Assembly: GCF_002806975.1 (NCBI RefSeq)
Contig: NZ_NIHD01000014.1
Coordinates: forward strand, 1 to 64,000
Source: Marinobacter aromaticivorans
GTDB taxonomy: Bacteria > Pseudomonadota > Gammaproteobacteria > Pseudomonadales > Oleiphilaceae
Direction: 5' to 3'
DNA length: 64,000 bases
Position 1 is the first letter of the stretch. Each line of letters starts with the position of its first letter. The position numbers were made by a program, and so were the translations under genes. The notes under the pieces are model-generated. The model was not told where the DNA came from and ran no database searches. It saw nothing but the letters and a program-made list of their open reading frames with translations. This document shows, in pieces, positions 60,861 to 64,000 of this stretch.

Positions 60861-61325
60861 ATGCTCAACAAAGCTCAGCTCATTGGCCGTCTCGGTCAAA
60901 AAGATGTTCGCTCCACCCCAAACGGCATGCAGGTGGTTTCTTATTCAATCGCTACAACCAAGTCTCTCAAGGACAGGGAAACTGGCGAATGGAAAGAGAA
61001 CACTGAATGGCACCGTTGCGTCAGTTTCAACAAGACTGCTGAGCACATCGGCATGAACGTTGAACCTGGTGATCTCTTGTTCCTTGAGGGCGAGTTGAGA
61101 ACCAGGAAATGGCAAACCCAGAGCGGCGAAGATCGTTACACCACAGAAATCGTGGTTAATGATTTTCCGCGCAAGCTGCCGAAGTATTTTTCCAAAAATG
61201 GTTCGCAGCAAGCCGCTCTCGCGCCTCAGCCCCAACAGCAGGCTCATGCTTCACCGAGTCAGCCCGGGCATATGGAACAGCCGCCAGTTGAAGCCTATGG
61301 CTTTGACGACGATTACCCGTTCTAG
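60861..61325 (+). CDS. ssb: single-stranded DNA-binding protein
   Basis: 154 aa. OB-fold with MLNKAQLIGRLGQKDVRSTPNG, VVSYSIATTKS, WHRCVSFNKTAEHIGMNVEPGDLLFLEGELRTRKWQ and YTTEIVVNDF. A Gln/Pro-rich linker leads to the acidic tip FDDDYPF, the partner-binding tail. Plasmid SSBs protect incoming single strands after conjugation and here probably also serve the RecT/exonuclease pair. Confidence 0.93.
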   Translation: MLNKAQLIGRLGQKDVRSTPNGMQVVSYSIATTKSLKDRETGEWKENTEWHRCVSFNKTAEHIGMNVEPGDLLFLEGELRTRKWQTQSGEDRYTTEIVVNDFPRKLPKYFSKNGSQQAALAPQPQQQAHASPSQPGHMEQPPVEAYGFDDDYPF

Positions 61326-61346
61326 CGACTGGCGTTTTAACCTTCA

Positions 61347-61385
61347 ACCCGAATGGGGCTTCTACCCCAGACGGGAGAGCCCCAT
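61347..61385 (+). ncRNA. pseudoknot-like leader RNA, copy 1
   Basis: CCCG (61348-61351) precedes stem ATGGGGCT / AGCCCCAT (61353-61360 with 61378-61385). The enclosed loop has ACCCC and CGGG (61372-61375), the latter able to pair with the 5' CCCG to form a pseudoknot. It ends 21 nt before the gene at 61407. Confidence 0.6.
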
Positions 61386-61406
61386 CCTCTCGATGGAGAC
61401 AACATC

Positions 61407-61598
61407 ATGGGGTTCTCAAGGAAAGAGGTTTATTACTGGCTGGAAACGGCAAGTGATGAACAACTTCAGGCGCACCTCCGCAATTCTCAGGAAATGCTGG
61501 TGCTTCTCACCGATCGGGAGCAGATCAAATCTTTGAAGTGGCTTCGCAGTCGCATCATCGAGGAAATCAACGCCCGTAAAGAAGCTAAACAGTCTTAA
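61407..61598 (+). CDS. hypothetical 63-aa protein
   Basis: Start at the ATG with GGAGA upstream; the longer frame would run through the leader RNA. Helical and charged: VYYWLETASDEQLQAHLRNSQEMLVLL, LKWLRSRIIEEINARKEAK. Possibly a small DNA- or protein-binding factor. Its 3' end overlaps a convergent gene by 14 bp. No family recognised. Confidence 0.6.
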   Translation: MGFSRKEVYYWLETASDEQLQAHLRNSQEMLVLLTDREQIKSLKWLRSRIIEEINARKEAKQS

Positions 61599-61905
61599 AC
61601 GACCGTTTCCGCTTTATCTTTTCGATCAGAGCTTTCTGCTCTTCATCTGATCCAAACGCGATGGATCTAATGGCCTGCCACTCAACAGTGTCCGGCTTAC
61701 CTTCCAGCATACGGTCAGTTTCTTCTCTGAGGTAATCCATAAAGTAAGGACCTGCGGTCTTCCTTGCCTGGATATATGCCTCATACGTCTTGATAGATGT
61801 GGGATCAATGCCGGCTCTGGCCAGCAGCGGTCCTTCTTCCTCAAGACCTACCGATGTGAACCTGAAATTGCCCTCGTCATCGACGATGTAATGGTTGGTC
61901 TGCAT
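61585..61905 (-). CDS. hypothetical 106-aa protein
   Basis: Start at the ATG with GGAGAGG upstream; 33 codons shorter than the full frame. N-terminal beta strands (NHYIVDDEGNFRFTSVGLEEEGPLLARAG), then helices (YEAYIQARKTAGPYFMDYLREETDRML). The only minus-strand gene in this block, inserted between two plus-strand genes. No family recognised. Confidence 0.6.
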   Translation of the reverse strand: MQTNHYIVDDEGNFRFTSVGLEEEGPLLARAGIDPTSIKTYEAYIQARKTAGPYFMDYLREETDRMLEGKPDTVEWQAIRSIAFGSDEEQKALIEKIKRKRSFKTV

Positions 61906-61962
61906 CTCTCTCACCTCTCCGGGAATTATCGCCCGGAATTCTTGACGCGCAAGGACCTTTTT

Positions 61963-62919
61963 ATGAATCAGGCACCTCAGGCAGTACAACCCGCTCAATG
62001 GCATCAGATCATTGAATCCTCAAAAGATAAGTTCAACAGCTCCAGTTTGGATTTCAAGCAGGAGCAGATCTTTGCCACCCAGCAGTTGATGAACAACTCC
62101 TATCTGCTGGATGTGGCTAAGAAGAACCTCTCATCACTTCGGCTTGCGATGTACAACGTCGCCGCGGTCGGACTGACGCTCAATCCCAACCAGGGCTTGG
62201 CGTTTTTGGTCCCCCGTCGTCTACGCCGCAATGAAGACGCCAAGGTCATGCTCGATATTTCCTATCGGGGATTGATTGCAATTGGCGTTGAAACCGGTGC
62301 GATTCGTTGGGCCAAGGCTGAACTGGTGTACGAGAAAGACCAGTTTTCCTACAAAGGCCCCGCCGAGAAGCCAGATCACGTCTGTGATCCCTTCTCAACG
62401 GATCGTGGCTCCATTCGGGGTGGTTACTGCATCGCAGAGCTACCTTCCGGGGGCGTTCTCGTCGAAGCCATGTCGAAAGCTGACATGGACAAGATTCGGG
62501 ACGTTTCTGAAGCCTTCAAAAAAGGTTTTGGACCCTGGGTCGACTGGGCTGAACAGATGATGTTGAAAAGCATCGTGAAGCGAGCCAGCAAGTGGTGGCC
62601 AATCTCGAACCCTCGCATGGCACAGGCACTCAGGATCCTCAACGAGGAAAACGGAGAAGGCCTGGCGATCCTGGCAAACCAGCACAAGCCGGTTACGCCT
62701 TCGGCGCTTCCTGCACCACCGCCAAGAGATGAACTCTCGGCCCAATTGCTCAACACCGTGAAGAATCTGGTGGACCGGGCAAAAACCCAAAACGCTTTTG
62801 AAGCGTGCAAAGAGGTCATGGTGGAGAGGATCAAAGATCCCTCTGAGCTGGCCTACGCTCTGGACGAATTGGATAAGGCAAAAGCCCAACCCGTCCCGTC
62901 CGCAGCAGTAAATCAATAA
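61963..62919 (+). CDS. recT: RecT-family single-strand annealing protein
   Basis: 318 aa, AAGGA ribosome site. RecT landmarks are AAVGLTLNPNQGLAFLVPRRLRR, VMLDISYRGLIAIGVETGAIRWAKAELVYEKDQF, GGYCIAELPSGGVLVEAMSKADM and WAEQMMLKSIVKRASKWWP. The C-terminal ~60 residues are a helical tail. It anneals complementary strands coated by SSB, working with the YqaJ exonuclease that follows. Confidence 0.92.
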   Translation: MNQAPQAVQPAQWHQIIESSKDKFNSSSLDFKQEQIFATQQLMNNSYLLDVAKKNLSSLRLAMYNVAAVGLTLNPNQGLAFLVPRRLRRNEDAKVMLDISYRGLIAIGVETGAIRWAKAELVYEKDQFSYKGPAEKPDHVCDPFSTDRGSIRGGYCIAELPSGGVLVEAMSKADMDKIRDVSEAFKKGFGPWVDWAEQMMLKSIVKRASKWWPISNPRMAQALRILNEENGEGLAILANQHKPVTPSALPAPPPRDELSAQLLNTVKNLVDRAKTQNAFEACKEVMVERIKDPSELAYALDELDKAKAQPVPSAAVNQ

Positions 62920-62927
62920 AACCTAAA

Positions 62928-62968
62928 CCCACTTGGGGCATGGACCCCAACACGGGTGTTCATGCCTC
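62928..62968 (+). ncRNA. pseudoknot-like leader RNA, copy 2
   Basis: CCC (62928-62930), stem GGGGCATG / CATGCCTC (62935-62942 with 62961-62968, one G-U pair). The loop contains ACCCC and GGG (62954-62956), which can pair with the 5' CCC. It ends 25 nt before the gene at 62994. Same plan as copies 1 and 3. Confidence 0.6.
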
Positions 62969-62993
62969 TCATCTCTACTCAAGAGGAATAATC

Positions 62994-63287
62994 ATGAACG
63001 CTCAAACTCAACCAAAGATGACGATGTTCTACTTCGATAGCCTGGAGAAGATCCGCGACTACGACTCCTTCCGAGTCAAAGCCGTTTATCTGTCTCACTC
63101 GGAACCTCAGCGCAACGACGGCCGACCGAACTTCTATTCGGTCATCGGCCACCTCCGGCCCGGTGTTCAATTTCAATATCCGGAATTCCCGGTCGCTGAC
63201 TTTCCATCCGAAAGCTACGCGAGGATGTTTGCAGAACTCTGCGAACAGTACATCAAAGACTTTCCGGCCATGAGCCAGACAGCCTAA
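62994..63287 (+). CDS. hypothetical 97-aa protein between recT and yqaJ
   Basis: Start at the ATG with AGAGGAA upstream. Compact alpha/beta protein (MTMFYFDSLEKIRDYDSFRVKAVYLSHSEPQRN, RPGVQFQYPEFPVADFPSESYARMFAELCEQYI). No family recognised; placement between recT and the exonuclease suggests a recombination accessory. Confidence 0.65.
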   Translation: MNAQTQPKMTMFYFDSLEKIRDYDSFRVKAVYLSHSEPQRNDGRPNFYSVIGHLRPGVQFQYPEFPVADFPSESYARMFAELCEQYIKDFPAMSQTA

Positions 63288-63303
63288 ACACTCACTCTCT
63301 CAA

Positions 63304-63341
63304 CCCAATGGGGTAATGCACCCCTTGGGCGGCATTACCCC
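63304..63341 (+). ncRNA. pseudoknot-like leader RNA, copy 3
   Basis: CCCAA (63304-63308), perfect 10-bp stem GGGGTAATGC / GCATTACCCC (63310-63319 with 63332-63341). The loop contains ACCCC then TTGGG (63325-63329), complementary to the 5' CCCAA. It ends 17 nt before the exonuclease start. Confidence 0.7.
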
Positions 63342-63358
63342 TCTTATGGAGATTCGTA

Positions 63359-64000
63359 ATGCCGAAAATGACTGTAGTTGACCTGAACCAACGTTCTGAA
63401 GAATGGCTGAAATGGCGAGCCCTGGGGATCACCGCAACAGACATTCCGGTGATCCTCGGACTGAGCCCCTATAAAACCCCCTGGCAACTTTGGGCTGAAA
63501 AGATCGGACGGATTAACCCGCCAGACCTTTCAGGCAACCCGAACATCCAACGAGGCGTCGCCCTCGAGGATAAAGCACGTCAGTTGGCCGAATCCCGCTA
63601 TGGTGAGTTTCTGCTTCCGATGTGCGGTGAGTGTGCCAAATGGGATGTGCTGCGCGCCTCGTTTGATGGTGTGGACACACAGGACCAACCCTACGAATTT
63701 AAGGCGCCTTCCAAAACTGTTTGGGATGACCTTGAGGCAAACGGAGTCGAGTCCACGGCCTTCAAACTGTATGAGGCTCAGGTTCAGGCTCAGTTGACTG
63801 TGGCCGGCCAGAGCATCGGACGACTCATTTTCTACCGGGAAGATGGTGCGGACCAGGATTTCGAGATTCGGTTAACCCCCGAACGGGAAAACCAAATCAT
63901 CGAGGCTGCCAAGCACTTTTGGCAACTGGTCCAGACTGAGCAACCCCCTGAATTGGATCCTGATCGCGACTGGTTCATCCCGGAAAGCGGAACGGAAAAA
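63359..64000 (+). CDS. YqaJ/lambda-type exonuclease (partial, runs off window)
   Basis: 214 codons from ATG 63359 with GGAGA upstream, open to the window end. YqaJ-type recombinase-nuclease landmarks are QRSEEWLKWRALGITATDIPVILGLSPYKTPWQLW, IQRGVALEDKARQLAE, LRASFDGVDTQDQPYEFKAPSK (Asp and Glu-x-Lys of the PD-(D/E)XK site) and YEAQVQAQLTVAG (the QxxxQ helix). It digests the 5' strand of double-stranded ends to feed the RecT protein encoded just upstream. Confidence 0.9.
   Translation, partial: MPKMTVVDLNQRSEEWLKWRALGITATDIPVILGLSPYKTPWQLWAEKIGRINPPDLSGNPNIQRGVALEDKARQLAESRYGEFLLPMCGECAKWDVLRASFDGVDTQDQPYEFKAPSKTVWDDLEANGVESTAFKLYEAQVQAQLTVAGQSIGRLIFYREDGADQDFEIRLTPERENQIIEAAKHFWQLVQTEQPPELDPDRDWFIPESGTEK

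Noticed and set aside
63600..63797. 65-aa frame near the window end
   Set aside because: Shadow of the YqaJ exonuclease, whose motifs are in the frame starting at 63359.

Overview
The window is a stretch of a large conjugative plasmid (or plasmid-like integrative element) from a marine-type gammaproteobacterium. A Marinobacter-like host is my inference from protein style and gene content, not from any marker gene. It carries its own replication and partition region together with a complete conjugation system of the genomic-island class (MPF_G, the PFGI-1/ICEHin1056 type recognised by the TIGR0374x-0376x 'integrating conjugative element' families) and a MobH relaxase. No rRNA, tRNA or CRISPR array was seen.

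Layout. 0-4 kb: the tail of an IS630-type transposase abuts a decayed umuC, followed by two minus-strand signalling genes (a hybrid histidine kinase and a membrane-anchored YheO-like PAS protein). 4.5-7.5 kb: a plus-strand operon of a lipoprotein, a membrane protein, a DUF1173 protein, an unknown and a divergent CsrA. 7.6-9.7 kb: a minus-strand trio ending in a tyrosine recombinase. 10-14.5 kb: a KfrA-like coiled-coil protein, an unknown, the MobH relaxase TraI and a small protein. 14.5-21 kb: iteron origin, Rep, ParA, ParB, a seven-copy 34-bp parS array and a short ParB-like protein. 21-30 kb: DUF2857 and PFL_4669-family proteins, then PilL-N, PFL_4693, lytic transglycosylase, PFL_4695, TraD coupling ATPase and PFL_4697. 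30-43.4 kb: the mating-pair operon (RAQPRD to TraG). 43.5-48.5 kb: a large ParB-like protein and small accessory genes. 48.7-51.1 kb: a three-gene operon with a spermidine-synthase-like membrane protein and a Cas4-like nuclease split over two overlapping genes. 51.5-59 kb: an integron-type cassette array without a nearby integrase (glycosyltransferases, OLD-family nuclease, HEPN-like protein, VRR-NUC nuclease). 59-64 kb: small membrane proteins, SSB, RecT and a YqaJ exonuclease that runs off the window.

How the parts work together. A single palindromic element, GGTC-N10-GACC flanked by A/T runs, recurs six times. Each copy lies in front of a transfer or accessory operon (csrA operon, traI, pilL-traD, RAQPRD-traG, a lipoprotein gene, and the spermidine-synthase/Cas4-like operon). 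This looks like one regulon that would switch conjugation and these accessory genes together, as AcaCD or SetCD do in IncC plasmids and SXT. Two families of repeated, apparently structured leader RNAs sit in front of genes of the SSB/RecT/exonuclease block, with base-pair covariation between copies.

Most interesting items: the six-site regulon, the integrase-less cassette array loaded with probable defence nucleases and a GT25-GH16 fusion, the split Cas4-like nuclease operon that belongs to the transfer regulon, and the two repeated leader-RNA families. All family names come from reading the translated sequences without searches.
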